Positions 7,595-14,166 of a stretch of DNA of 64,000 bases are shown piece by piece. The stretch's first letter is position 1. The number at the start of each line of letters is the position of its first letter. The notes beneath the pieces were generated by a model, which was not told where the DNA came from, did not search any database, and worked only from the letters and a program-made list of their open reading frames with translations. The translations under genes and the position numbers were made by a program. Source of the DNA: a virus; IMG/VR virus record IMGVR_UViG_3300046517_001709, positions 1 to 64,000 of that record; one strand, written 5' to 3'.

Positions 7595-7800
7595 GCGCGG
7601 AGCTGAAGCCGCGCGTCGAGCGCGACGACGATGGACATCCGGTCTTCGTCCACGACTGCAACGGCGCCGAGAGCCGCGAGATCCTGGCGCTCGGCGATGG
7701 CCGCTGGGCGTGGGAGAACCTGAACACCGTCGCCCCGTTGATCAACTGCTCGGCGTGCAACACGCACGGCTGGTGGTCGGACGGGGCGTGGTGGCGGTGA
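7591..7800 (+). CDS. Hypothetical protein, 69 aa
   Basis: GTG 7591 overlaps the upstream stop. It is a small beta/tryptophan-rich protein with CSACNTHG near the C terminus (two Cys, one His) and an HDC earlier, together enough for one zinc site. It ends by overlap with the GTG at 7797. Family not recognised. Confidence 0.6.
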   Translation: MSAELKPRVERDDDGHPVFVHDCNGAESREILALGDGRWAWENLNTVAPLINCSACNTHGWWSDGAWWR

Positions 7801-8024
7801 GCCGCTTCTCGGGCCCCGCCGAGCGTGGTGCCTCCCGGACGCTGCGGGCGGTCCGCCGCGCCGAAGCCGAGGTGCGGCAGGCCGCTGCGGACGCCGTCCG
7901 GGCCGAGCGTGAGGCGGCGTATGTCGAGCCGGAGCCGCTGACCGGCGAGCAACTGGACGCGCTGCTGATGGCGGTGCTGCGGAACGACGCCGGGCGGACG
8001 TACGGGACGCGGTGGCCGCGATGA
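7797..8024 (+). CDS. Hypothetical helical protein, 75 aa
   Basis: GTG 7797 overlaps the preceding stop. One long charged helix (RTLRAVRRAEAEVRQAAADA) is followed by a short LTGEQLDALLMAVL segment. It may be a small coiled-coil partner protein. No recognisable family. Confidence 0.55.
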   Translation: MSRFSGPAERGASRTLRAVRRAEAEVRQAAADAVRAEREAAYVEPEPLTGEQLDALLMAVLRNDAGRTYGTRWPR

Positions 8025-8257
8025 GCCTTCCCGCATGGGTCTACGACTTGATCACCGCTGTCGACACCTACGAGGACATCCACGGCCCGCACAAAGAGGG
8101 CTGGCCCTGCTTCGACAAGGTGCTGTTCGCCGTGCCCGAGCCGGAGCGCCGAGCTGCCCGGGCGATCGTGGCGTGGCGGCAGGAGTCCGGCTGGCTGCCG
8201 CCGGACGCGCAGCTGCCGGCGGTGCCCGAGGTGCGCGCAGACGGGAGCGAGACGTGA
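8021..8257 (+). CDS. Hypothetical protein, 78 aa
   Basis: ATG 8021 is preferred over the upstream ATG at 8012 because it gives the four-base overlap. The sequence opens with a helical LPAWVYDLITAVDTY and has a single Cys and several Trp. It is coupled to the HTH gene at 8254. Function unknown. Confidence 0.6.
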   Translation: MSLPAWVYDLITAVDTYEDIHGPHKEGWPCFDKVLFAVPEPERRAARAIVAWRQESGWLPPDAQLPAVPEVRADGSET

Positions 8258-8514
8258 GTGACCTCGACGACGTCCTGAACGGGCTGGCCGCCGCCGTGCG
8301 GAACAAGCGCAAGGCGACCAAGCAGTCCGTGCGCGCGGTCGGTGCCGAGATCGGCATCCCGTGGAACTGCGTGTCCCGCGCCGAGCGCAGGGTCGGCGAG
8401 CCGTCGGTGGCGACGTTCGTCGCGCTCCTGCGCTGGCTGGACGTGCCGGGGTGGGGCGAGTGCGAGTTCTCGCTGCGTTCGGCTGGGACCGTCGAGCCGG
8501 AGGACGTCACGTGA
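8254..8514 (+). CDS. Cro/CI-type HTH DNA-binding protein, 86 aa
   Basis: The fold resembles small Xre-family regulators: an N-terminal helix, then SVRAVGAEIGIPWNCVSRAERRVGEPSVATFVALLRWLD split over helices 2-5. The pattern A-x-x-x-G-[IV]-x-x-x-x-[VI]-S-R fits helix-turn-helix. Such proteins act as repressors or anti-repressors, but no operator can be assigned. It is the last intact gene before the antisense antitoxin. Confidence 0.75.
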   Translation: MSDLDDVLNGLAAAVRNKRKATKQSVRAVGAEIGIPWNCVSRAERRVGEPSVATFVALLRWLDVPGWGECEFSLRSAGTVEPEDVT

Positions 8515-8589
8515 CCCGCCGTGCCGTCCACGTCCTGGCGTTCCTGGACGCCGCGTCCGCCGCGTGTCGCGATGGTGCGGACGGCGGGG

Positions 8590-8610
8590 CGGCGGGGGGT
8601 GGGGCCGCCG
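8590..8610. terminator. G-rich hairpin between convergent genes
   Basis: A six-base stem (CGGCGG at 8590-8595 with CCGCCG at 8605-8610) around a G-rich loop lies between the end of the + operon (8514) and the end of the minus-strand antitoxin (8631). The position suits a terminator for either strand; the short stem keeps confidence low. Confidence 0.35.
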
Positions 8611-8630
8611 TGCTGTCGGCTGGCGGACCG

Positions 8631-8924
8631 TCAGGACTCGTCCATCTTCGACGGGACTTGCGAGGGTTGCAACCCTTGCACGATCGCCTCGAACAGGGCC
8701 GGGTCGCGCTCTTTCAACACTCGCGCGACTTCATCGAGACGCATCGCGGCCTCGAAGAACCCGACGGACACCACGAACGCACGCGGCCGGCCGTACTCGG
8801 TCAGGGCGGTGGAGACGTCCTTGTCCCGCGCGGCATCGACGATCTCAGTCAGCCGCGGACGGGCCTTGGTCATAGGGACGGCGTTCACGTCGAACCTTCC
8901 AACCTTTTCGGACATGGCGAACAT
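8631..8924 (-). CDS. Phd/YefM-family antitoxin, apparently solitary
   Basis: This 97-residue protein has the PhdYefM layout: an N-terminal beta/helix region ending in VPMTKARPRLTEIVDAA, then TALTEYGRPRAFVVSVGFFEAA, where family members usually show R-x-G-x-P-x-A-x-[LI]-[VM]-[SP]. It should bind DNA through its N-terminal domain and neutralise a toxin with its C-terminal tail. Starts at 8924 (MFAM) or 8915 (MSEK) are both possible, with no clear ribosome-binding site for either. No toxin gene lies downstream: only 116 bases separate it from the convergent operon. It is the only minus-strand gene in the left 38 kb. Confidence 0.82.
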   Translation of the reverse strand: MFAMSEKVGRFDVNAVPMTKARPRLTEIVDAARDKDVSTALTEYGRPRAFVVSVGFFEAAMRLDEVARVLKERDPALFEAIVQGLQPSQVPSKMDES

Positions 8925-8934
8925 CGTAGGCCAT

Positions 8935-8957
8935 GGTGACGGTTAGGTACTGTCACC
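8935..8957. promoter_or_regulatory. Inverted repeat upstream of the antitoxin gene (candidate autoregulatory operator)
   Basis: GGTGAC (8935-8940) and GTCACC (8952-8957) form a perfect dyad with an 11-base spacer, starting 10 bases upstream of the antitoxin's first ATG. The word TTAGGTAC occurs within the spacer (8943-8950) and again at 8981-8988. Phd-type antitoxins repress their own promoters through such palindromes, so this is a natural operator candidate, possibly also acting on the divergent gene at 9046. Confidence 0.5.
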
Positions 8958-8974
8958 AAGGTTAGCAAGTGTTG

Positions 8975-8980
8975 TAAGAT
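8975..8980 (+). promoter_or_regulatory. Candidate -10 element for the ParB-methyltransferase gene
   Basis: TAAGAT at 8975-8980 fits the actinobacterial TAnnnT -10 pattern in the most AT-rich spacer of this region, 66 bases before the GTG at 9046. No good -35 hexamer is seen at 17-18 bases. The ribosome-binding site AGGAAGAAAGG lies at 9029-9039. A separate promoter fits the fact that this gene is not coupled to the upstream operon. Confidence 0.4.
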
Positions 8981-9045
8981 TTAGGTACCGAGCAGCCGCA
9001 CCACACGCACCAACCACGCCGCTCGCTCAGGAAGAAAGGCCACCC

Positions 9046-10677
9046 GTGACCAACGCCGAGACCTCCGCAACGATCGCCACCCTGCCGCTGGACAGCCTGC
9101 ACGCCCATCCGGATAACCCGCGGCTTCAGCTTCGCGAGGACGTCGTCGACCGGCTCGCCGCCGAGATCAAGCAGTCCGGTTTCGGACCGGAGCACGCGCT
9201 TCTCGTGCGGCCAATCGCCGACGGCCACCAGGTCATCTCCGGACACCACCGCGCCGAGGCCGCGCGCCGGGCCGGCTGCGGCGCCGTGCCGTGCTGGGTG
9301 AAAGACCTCGACGACGACGAGGCGTTCATGCAGCTGGTGCTGTCGAACACGCAGGGCGAACTGTCGCCGCTGGAGGAAGGCAAGCACCTCAGCAACTACG
9401 AGGCTGGAATCGGCGGCCGGGGACAGGCGGGTGGACTGCGGGACTATGCGCGTCGCATCGGCAAAGACGAAAGCTCGCTACGGCAGCGACGTGATGCATA
9501 TCGGGTCTACGAAAACTGCGGACATGTGTCCGCAGTTTCCGAGGCTGCCGATAGGATGCGACACCTTCACGAAATCTCAAAGGCCGACCGTCGGCTTTGG
9601 CCGATGCTCGTCGGGCACCTGATTAAGCAGTCCTGGACGGTCGCCGACGCCAAGAGTGCCGTCGACAAGATCCGCAAGTTCGACATCCCGGACGGCTGCG
9701 AGACATGGCTCCCGATTGTAGATGTCGTCTCGGCGTTCCTGAAGAACGACCGCTTCAATCCGGCCACGGTCGAAAGGCTCATCCAGGCCGGGCAGACGGT
9801 GCTGAACCTGACCGTTATGGACGGGACGGACGAAGACGCGGACCGGTTCCGGGCGTGGCTCGCGTCGAACTCCGGCCGCGACTCCTGGGATCACCGAAAG
9901 ATCAGCGACTATCACGCGGCGCTAATCCGCGAGCTCGCGGATCGCCGTGCCGCGCAGATCCGCGAGGCGGCCGAGCTTGCGGAAGCCGAGGCCGAGGCGG
10001 CGATCGTGGTGCCCGACGGAATTGACCTGCGCCACGGCGACTTCCGCGAAGTCCTCGGCGACCTCGAAGGAAAGGTCGATGCCATCATCACCGATCCGCC
10101 GTACCCGGCGGAGTTCCTTTCGCTGTACGGCCGCCGCAACGGACACGAATCCGATGGGCTTGCCGACTTCATAGAAGACGGTCTCGCCGAGGTCGCATAC
10201 CGCCTCCTCAAGCCCGGCGGCGTCTGTGCCGTCATGGTCGGACAGTCCTACCTGCCGGAAATCCTTGAGCGAATGCTCGACAACAGCGGGCTGACGTACC
10301 ACTGGACGCTCGCCTACCTCACGCCCGGCGGCCAGGCGGTGCAACTGTGGCAGCGGAAGGTCAACACGTTCTGGAAGCCCGTCCTCATCTTCACCAAGGG
10401 CGAGTACGCCGGCGAGTGGATCGGCGACGTCACCAAATCCGACGTCAACGACAACGACAAGAGCCACCACCGCTGGGGCCAGTCCGAATCCGGCATGGCC
10501 GACCTCATCGGGCGCCTGACCAAGCCGGGCCATCTCGTGTGCGATCCGTTCCTCGGCGGCGGTACCACCGCAGTGGTGTGCCACGACATGTCCCGCAAGT
10601 TCGTCGGTTGTGACGTCGATGAGACCGCCGTAAAGACCAGCGTCGGCCGGTTCGCCCGCGAGGAGGTCGGGCTGTGA
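9046..10677 (+). CDS. ParB-domain / N4-N6 DNA methyltransferase fusion
   Basis: A 543-residue fusion. Residues 14-110 are a ParB/Srx-like domain (HPDNPR at 21-26, GHHRAEAARRAG at 66-77). The middle contains helical segments with an HTH-like part (RRIGKDESSLRQRRDAYRVY). The C-terminal part is a SAM-dependent amino-methyltransferase with DPPYP at 350-354 and DPFLGGGTT at 500-508, so motif IV precedes motif I as in the beta class. The likely role is sequence-specific methylation of phage DNA, with ParB and HTH parts guiding binding. It has its own promoter region and is coupled to a nuclease gene. A 12+2+12 palindrome lies inside the coding sequence at 9513-9538. Confidence 0.9.
   Translation: MTNAETSATIATLPLDSLHAHPDNPRLQLREDVVDRLAAEIKQSGFGPEHALLVRPIADGHQVISGHHRAEAARRAGCGAVPCWVKDLDDDEAFMQLVLSNTQGELSPLEEGKHLSNYEAGIGGRGQAGGLRDYARRIGKDESSLRQRRDAYRVYENCGHVSAVSEAADRMRHLHEISKADRRLWPMLVGHLIKQSWTVADAKSAVDKIRKFDIPDGCETWLPIVDVVSAFLKNDRFNPATVERLIQAGQTVLNLTVMDGTDEDADRFRAWLASNSGRDSWDHRKISDYHAALIRELADRRAAQIREAAELAEAEAEAAIVVPDGIDLRHGDFREVLGDLEGKVDAIITDPPYPAEFLSLYGRRNGHESDGLADFIEDGLAEVAYRLLKPGGVCAVMVGQSYLPEILERMLDNSGLTYHWTLAYLTPGGQAVQLWQRKVNTFWKPVLIFTKGEYAGEWIGDVTKSDVNDNDKSHHRWGQSESGMADLIGRLTKPGHLVCDPFLGGGTTAVVCHDMSRKFVGCDVDETAVKTSVGRFAREEVGL
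9513..9538. promoter_or_regulatory. 26-bp interrupted palindrome inside the ParB-methyltransferase gene
   Basis: Arms 9513-9524 (AAACTGCGGACA) and 9527-9538 are perfect reverse complements with only TG between them. As RNA the loop would be too tight to favour a terminator; as DNA it looks like a dimer-binding operator. It falls in codons 156-165, next to the HTH-like region of a ParB-domain protein, so a parS-like or autoregulatory site is a reasonable hypothesis. No second copy was noticed in the window. Confidence 0.8.
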
Positions 10678-11198
10678 TCGGCGGTTACGGCGCCAACGGG
10701 CGACGGCGCGCCGATGTCGAGACCATCATGCGCGCCAATCTGGAACTCTCCGATCGGCATCGCGAGTGGGGCGATGACTGCCCGATGGTTGACCTGGATT
10801 ACCTGCTCGTCGAGTACAACCACGGGACCGCCGTCGCAATCGTTGACTACAAGTTCCATCGGGCGGTCCTGGACCGAACGAACCGGAAGACCAACAGCAC
10901 GCTCAGCGGACTCTACGATGCCGCCGGGCGACAGCTCCCATTCTTCATAGCCCGCTACTGGCCCGACACTTGGGCCTTCCGTCTCAAGGCTGTCAACGGA
11001 TCAGCCATCGAGTGGCTCGACGGCGTGCTTGCCGAGCTTGCGCCGGATCTGCGCGGTATGGAATGGATCGACCTCACCGAGCACCAATACGTCTACCTGC
11101 TCTACCGTCTCCGCAAGGATGTGCTCAGCCTCGGCGACCGCCGCTATCTGGCAAAGCTCAATCGGGAGCTGCCGCCGGCCGAAGCAGAGGCCGCCTGA
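10674..11198 (+). CDS. PD-(D/E)XK-type nuclease, 174 aa
   Basis: The N-terminal third has the restriction-endonuclease-like active-site pattern: D40-x-D42 in MVDLDYLLVEYNHG, then VAIVDYK with D58-x-K60, followed by a helical domain. That spacing (acidic residue, beta strand, D/E-x-K) is typical of the PD-(D/E)XK fold. GTG 10674 overlaps the methyltransferase stop, so the two are co-translated. It may be the endonuclease of a phage restriction-modification-like pair, or a resolvase or host-DNA nuclease. The C-terminal part has no motif I recognise. Confidence 0.72.
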   Translation: MIGGYGANGRRRADVETIMRANLELSDRHREWGDDCPMVDLDYLLVEYNHGTAVAIVDYKFHRAVLDRTNRKTNSTLSGLYDAAGRQLPFFIARYWPDTWAFRLKAVNGSAIEWLDGVLAELAPDLRGMEWIDLTEHQYVYLLYRLRKDVLSLGDRRYLAKLNRELPPAEAEAA

Positions 11199-12151
11199 TG
11201 GCCCGCATCCGCTCGGTCAAGCCCGAGTTCTGGACGGACCGGTCCCTGGCCCGGCGACTCTCCCGCGACGCCCGCATGCTCTACATGGGCCTGTGGAACC
11301 TCGCCGACGAGCACGGCCGCCTCAACGGCGACTCCTACTACATCAAAGGCCAGATCTTCCCCTACGACGACGACCTGACCCCCGGCGCGATCGACGCACT
11401 CATCGACCAACTCGACGACGCCGGCAAGGCCATTCGATACGCCGACAGCGGCGATCCCTACCTCTTCCTGCCGAAGCTCGACCGACACCAGCGTCTCGAA
11501 GCCGACAAGGTGCCCTCAAGGCTTCCCGCACCACCCGAGGCGCTTCCGCATCCCCCGGCGCCACAGCCAAAGACAGTGAAAGCGCAGGCAGAAGACTCGG
11601 AACCGGACGGCGCAGATTCGTCCGAGTCTCGCGCAGATTCATCTGCGCCGCACGCAGACGAGAGTGCGCTTCTTTATGTAGCAGGGAGCATGGAGCATGG
11701 AGCATGGAGCATGGAGCATGTACTGCCGCGCGCAGACATGACGCAGCCGCCCTTGCTCACGCTCGTTGAGGAACAGCCGCTCACTCCGCTCGCTGCGAAA
11801 CCGGTCGATCTCTTCGATGACTTTTGGGACGTCTACCCCCGCAGCGTCGGCAAGGACAAAGCCCGCACGGCCTTCGCCACGGCCGTCAAACGAGGCGCCA
11901 ACCCCGATGCCATCATCACCGCCGCAGCCTCGTTCGCCGCCCGCTGCGGGCTGGCGCGCCAGGAGACCAAGTTCATCCCGCACCCCACGACCTGGCTGAA
12001 CCGCGGCAGCTGGAGCGACGACCTCGACGACGCCGTGCCCATCCCCGCAGCGCGGTCCGCACCGCAGCGCGAATCCGCCACCGATCGCGCCGTCGCCTCC
12101 GGTGACACGGCCCTGGCCGAGTTCCGGCGCATGACGGGACGCAGCGCATGA
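11198..12151 (+). CDS. Phage replication initiation / helicase-loader-like protein
   Basis: The 317-residue protein starts MARIRSVKPEFWTD, the characteristic N terminus of actinophage and prophage replication proteins, with a winged-helix-like first domain (residues 1-105). A low-complexity linker follows, then a C-terminal domain with FDDFWDVYPRSVGKDKARTAF and FIPHPTTWLNRGSWSDDL, as found in DnaD/loader-type replication proteins. It probably binds the phage origin or loads the host helicase. The linker holds five copies of GGAGCAT, so unit gain or loss would shift the frame. ATG 11198 is joined to the nuclease stop (TGATG). Confidence 0.8.
   Translation: MARIRSVKPEFWTDRSLARRLSRDARMLYMGLWNLADEHGRLNGDSYYIKGQIFPYDDDLTPGAIDALIDQLDDAGKAIRYADSGDPYLFLPKLDRHQRLEADKVPSRLPAPPEALPHPPAPQPKTVKAQAEDSEPDGADSSESRADSSAPHADESALLYVAGSMEHGAWSMEHVLPRADMTQPPLLTLVEEQPLTPLAAKPVDLFDDFWDVYPRSVGKDKARTAFATAVKRGANPDAIITAAASFAARCGLARQETKFIPHPTTWLNRGSWSDDLDDAVPIPAARSAPQRESATDRAVASGDTALAEFRRMTGRSA
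11685..11719 (+). repeat. Five tandem copies of GGAGCAT in the replication gene
   Basis: The 7-mer GGAGCAT repeats exactly five times. Because seven is not a multiple of three, each unit changes frame and each carries both a Shine-Dalgarno-like GGAG and an ATG. ATGs at 11690 and 11711 are in frame with the gene and could allow internal initiation of the C-terminal domain. Copy-number slippage would truncate the full-length protein. Confidence 0.95.
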
Positions 12152-12888
12152 ACCACATCGAAACGATCACCGACGAGCAGACCCACGACCTGCTCAAGGC
12201 CGCCGCCATGCGCGACCAGCGCACCATCGGCGCCACGGACATCGCCGCCTGGTACATGGACCTGAACGCCGCCCGCGTCAGCTACGCCGACGCCACGGCC
12301 GCCGTGAGCCGCTACTACGCCGAGATCTGGCCCCGCCAGGACCCGAACCAGCGGTTCCGCATCACCGCGCCGGTCCTCGTCGAGGTCGTCATCGCACTGC
12401 GGCGCGCACGCATCACCGAATCGAACTACGTCTTCGAGCCCCGCTACGGCGAGACCGGCCACCAGACCGCCGCCCGCATGCGGGGCGAGCTCGCCACCGT
12501 CGCCGACGGCCGGGAGGTGCCGCGAGCGATCGGGCACCCGCTGCGGCCCCGGCCCGTCGCCGAGCTGGTCGCCGGAGTCGCGGCCAAGCGGTCGCTGCCG
12601 CCGGAGATAGCCGCCGTGATCGAGAAGGTCCGGCCCCCGGCGAGATCGGTAACGTGCCCGGCCTGCCACGCCCGGCCGAACGTCGCGTGCTCGATCCCGG
12701 GAACGGTCAAGACCCGCGTGCGCCCCGGATTCATCCACCCGGCCCGCACCGCGTCCTGGGCGGTCGCTGTGGCCGGGTGCCCGGAGTGCCGGGCCGTCCC
12801 GGGCGAGGTGTGCCGCCAGCTCGGTGAGCCGTACCGCGACGGCGCGCACCACGTGCGCATCGAGGCTGCACGCGGAGGTGCGCCATGA
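12148..12888 (+). CDS. Zinc-finger protein with duplicated Cys motif, 246 aa
   Basis: The N-terminal 150 residues are helical without known motif. The C-terminal part has two copies of a C-P-x-C-x-A-x-P-x-x-x-C pattern (C170/C173/C181, and CPECRAVPGEVC starting at 211), each followed by a basic stretch with His/Arg (GFIHPAR and DGAHHVR). This paired module is common in actinophage proteins encoded beside replication genes and probably binds zinc and nucleic acid. ATG 12148 overlaps the replication gene stop, supporting a shared function. Confidence 0.75.
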   Translation: MNHIETITDEQTHDLLKAAAMRDQRTIGATDIAAWYMDLNAARVSYADATAAVSRYYAEIWPRQDPNQRFRITAPVLVEVVIALRRARITESNYVFEPRYGETGHQTAARMRGELATVADGREVPRAIGHPLRPRPVAELVAGVAAKRSLPPEIAAVIEKVRPPARSVTCPACHARPNVACSIPGTVKTRVRPGFIHPARTASWAVAVAGCPECRAVPGEVCRQLGEPYRDGAHHVRIEAARGGAP

Positions 12889-13130
12889 CCGCCCCGACGC
12901 CGCCCGCCTGCACCAACGTCCCGCCGTGTGACCACGGCTGGATTGCCGTTCCCGACCCGTTCGATCCGTCCGCCGAGCAGGCCATGCACTGCCCGTCATG
13001 CCATCCCGGCCGGCGCCAGCGGCCCGACGAGACGCGCGAGCAGTGGCAGGCGCGGCTCCAGCGCGAGGACGCCGCATGGGCCCGCAAGCGCACCACCTCG
13101 ACATCCGAATCCGCAGGGAGCAGCACATGA
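12885..13130 (+). CDS. Small zinc-ribbon hypothetical protein, 81 aa
   Basis: Cys and His residues in PACTNVPPCDHGW and a later CPSCHPG form a likely four-ligand zinc ribbon, followed by a basic helical tail (RREQWQ-like). ATG 12885 and the stop overlap both neighbours. It probably acts with the zinc-finger protein upstream, but no function can be fixed. Confidence 0.65.
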   Translation: MTAPTPPACTNVPPCDHGWIAVPDPFDPSAEQAMHCPSCHPGRRQRPDETREQWQARLQREDAAWARKRTTSTSESAGSST

Positions 13131-13216
13131 CCGCCACCCAGCCCCGCTACTCGCGCGGCGCCGACATGGCCCGGCCCTGGACGCCGCACGACACGCTGCG
13201 CGGCGGTGTCGCATGA
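13127..13216 (+). CDS. Micro-protein, 29 aa
   Basis: A 29-codon frame with ATGA overlaps at both ends, so it fits exactly between its neighbours. That perfect coupling is the main argument that it is translated. The sequence is basic and Pro-rich (RGADMARPWTPHDTL) with no motif. It may serve mainly to carry ribosomes to the next start. Confidence 0.5.
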   Translation: MTATQPRYSRGADMARPWTPHDTLRGGVA

Positions 13217-13533
13217 GCGGCGCCGAGATCCCCGACGGCTACTACGCCGTGCCCGACCCGCGTGACGTCGACACCCTCACACTGTGGCACGTCACCGCCG
13301 ACCACATCGCACCGCACCCGGCGAACGCCCGCTACGGCCCGGTGCTGCACCGCCGCGACATCCCGGCCGAACTGTCCAAGACCGCCGCCGAACGCTGGGT
13401 GCGCGCCTGGTTCGAGCAGGTGCGGCTGCCGTGGACCGAGGCCGTGCGCGCGGCCATCACCGCCGACCCGGAGGCTGCGCGGGCGCTGTACGCGGCCAGC
13501 GCCTACGCCCCGAACCAACCCGAAGGAGACTGA
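13213..13533 (+). CDS. Hypothetical protein, 106 aa
   Basis: ATG 13213 overlaps the micro-protein stop. The protein has a compact alpha/beta look: GYYAVPDPRDVDTLTLWHV, RYGPVLHRRDIP, then a Trp-containing helix. I recall similar short phage proteins of unknown role but cannot name the family. The next gene starts two bases after its stop. Confidence 0.65.
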   Translation: MSGAEIPDGYYAVPDPRDVDTLTLWHVTADHIAPHPANARYGPVLHRRDIPAELSKTAAERWVRAWFEQVRLPWTEAVRAAITADPEAARALYAASAYAPNQPEGD

Positions 13534-13535
13534 TC

Positions 13536-14165
13536 ATGGGCATCCACAACACCTCCGCCGACATGCGGGACCCCGCCAACCTGCTCGGCCTCCTGCTGGA
13601 GGGCATGAGTACCGGCAGCCCGACCGGCTTCATCGAACGCCAGGAAGCCGCCGGACAGCGGCAGCTCGTCAACTCCGACCGGCTCCCCACCAACAAGGGC
13701 GACCGCGCCGAGTACGAGGCCCTCGGCTTCACCTTCGGCGACCCGGACCCGTCCGACATGATGTTCAGCCCCGCAACGCTGCCCACGGGCTGGAGGCGCG
13801 AGGGCAGCGACCACGCGATGTGGTCGTACATCCTGGACGGCCTCGGCCGCCGCCGGGTCTCGATCTTCTACAAGGCCGCGTTCTACGACCGCTCCGCGCA
13901 CATGAGCCTGAACACCGTCTACGGGTACGTGCAGAGCTGCATCTGGGACAAGGCCGAGGTGGTCGCCGACGAGACGTGGGCGACCCGGCAGGCCGTGGCC
14001 GCCGCGCTGCGCGACTACATCGCGGGCCGCAACGAGGCCGCCGCGCTCTACGCCGGCCGGGACGGCGAGCACTACGCCACGCGACGTCAGGAGATCGCGG
14101 CCGAGATCGCGGCGGCCGAGGCGTACCTGGCCAAGACCGGCAGCCCGACCGCCGAAGGAGCCTGA
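13536..14165 (+). CDS. Hypothetical protein, 209 aa
   Basis: The ATG at 13536 has GGAG upstream (13526-13529 in CGAAGGAGAC). The sequence shows a probable alpha/beta domain (residues 45-140) with FTFGDPDPSDMMF and WSYILDGLGRRRVSIFYKAAFYDR, then a long helical tail rich in Ala/Glu. It resembles phage proteins that modify or sense small molecules only in size. No catalytic motif can be assigned. Confidence 0.7.
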   Translation: MGIHNTSADMRDPANLLGLLLEGMSTGSPTGFIERQEAAGQRQLVNSDRLPTNKGDRAEYEALGFTFGDPDPSDMMFSPATLPTGWRREGSDHAMWSYILDGLGRRRVSIFYKAAFYDRSAHMSLNTVYGYVQSCIWDKAEVVADETWATRQAVAAALRDYIAGRNEAAALYAGRDGEHYATRRQEIAAEIAAAEAYLAKTGSPTAEGA

Positions 14166-14166
14166 G

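Larger units (their letters stand above)
8511..8939 (+). pseudogene. Possible truncated gene whose frame runs antisense through the antitoxin
   Basis: A GTG at 8511 overlaps the previous stop exactly as real genes here do, and the first residues (VTRRAVHVLAFLDAASAACRDG) look like an ordinary start. After about 40 codons the frame becomes the complement of the antitoxin gene and loses any sensible composition. I read this as the 5' remnant of an operon gene cut by insertion of the 8.6-11.2 kb segment. It could equally be a chance overlap. Confidence 0.3.

Noticed and set aside
8581-8604. G-rich tract considered as a G-quadruplex
   Set aside because: Only three separated runs of at least three G are present, so it does not meet the usual four-tract rule.
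8663-8676. 14-bp palindrome AGGGTTGCAACCCT in the antitoxin gene
   Set aside because: It is perfect but short, lies within coding sequence for the C terminus, and palindromes of this length are not rare enough in 64 kb to claim a function; noted only in case of recurrence in relatives.
9513-9538. Palindrome considered as a terminator
   Set aside because: A two-base centre is too tight for a stable RNA loop, it lies in mid-gene and no T-run follows; a DNA-binding site is more plausible.
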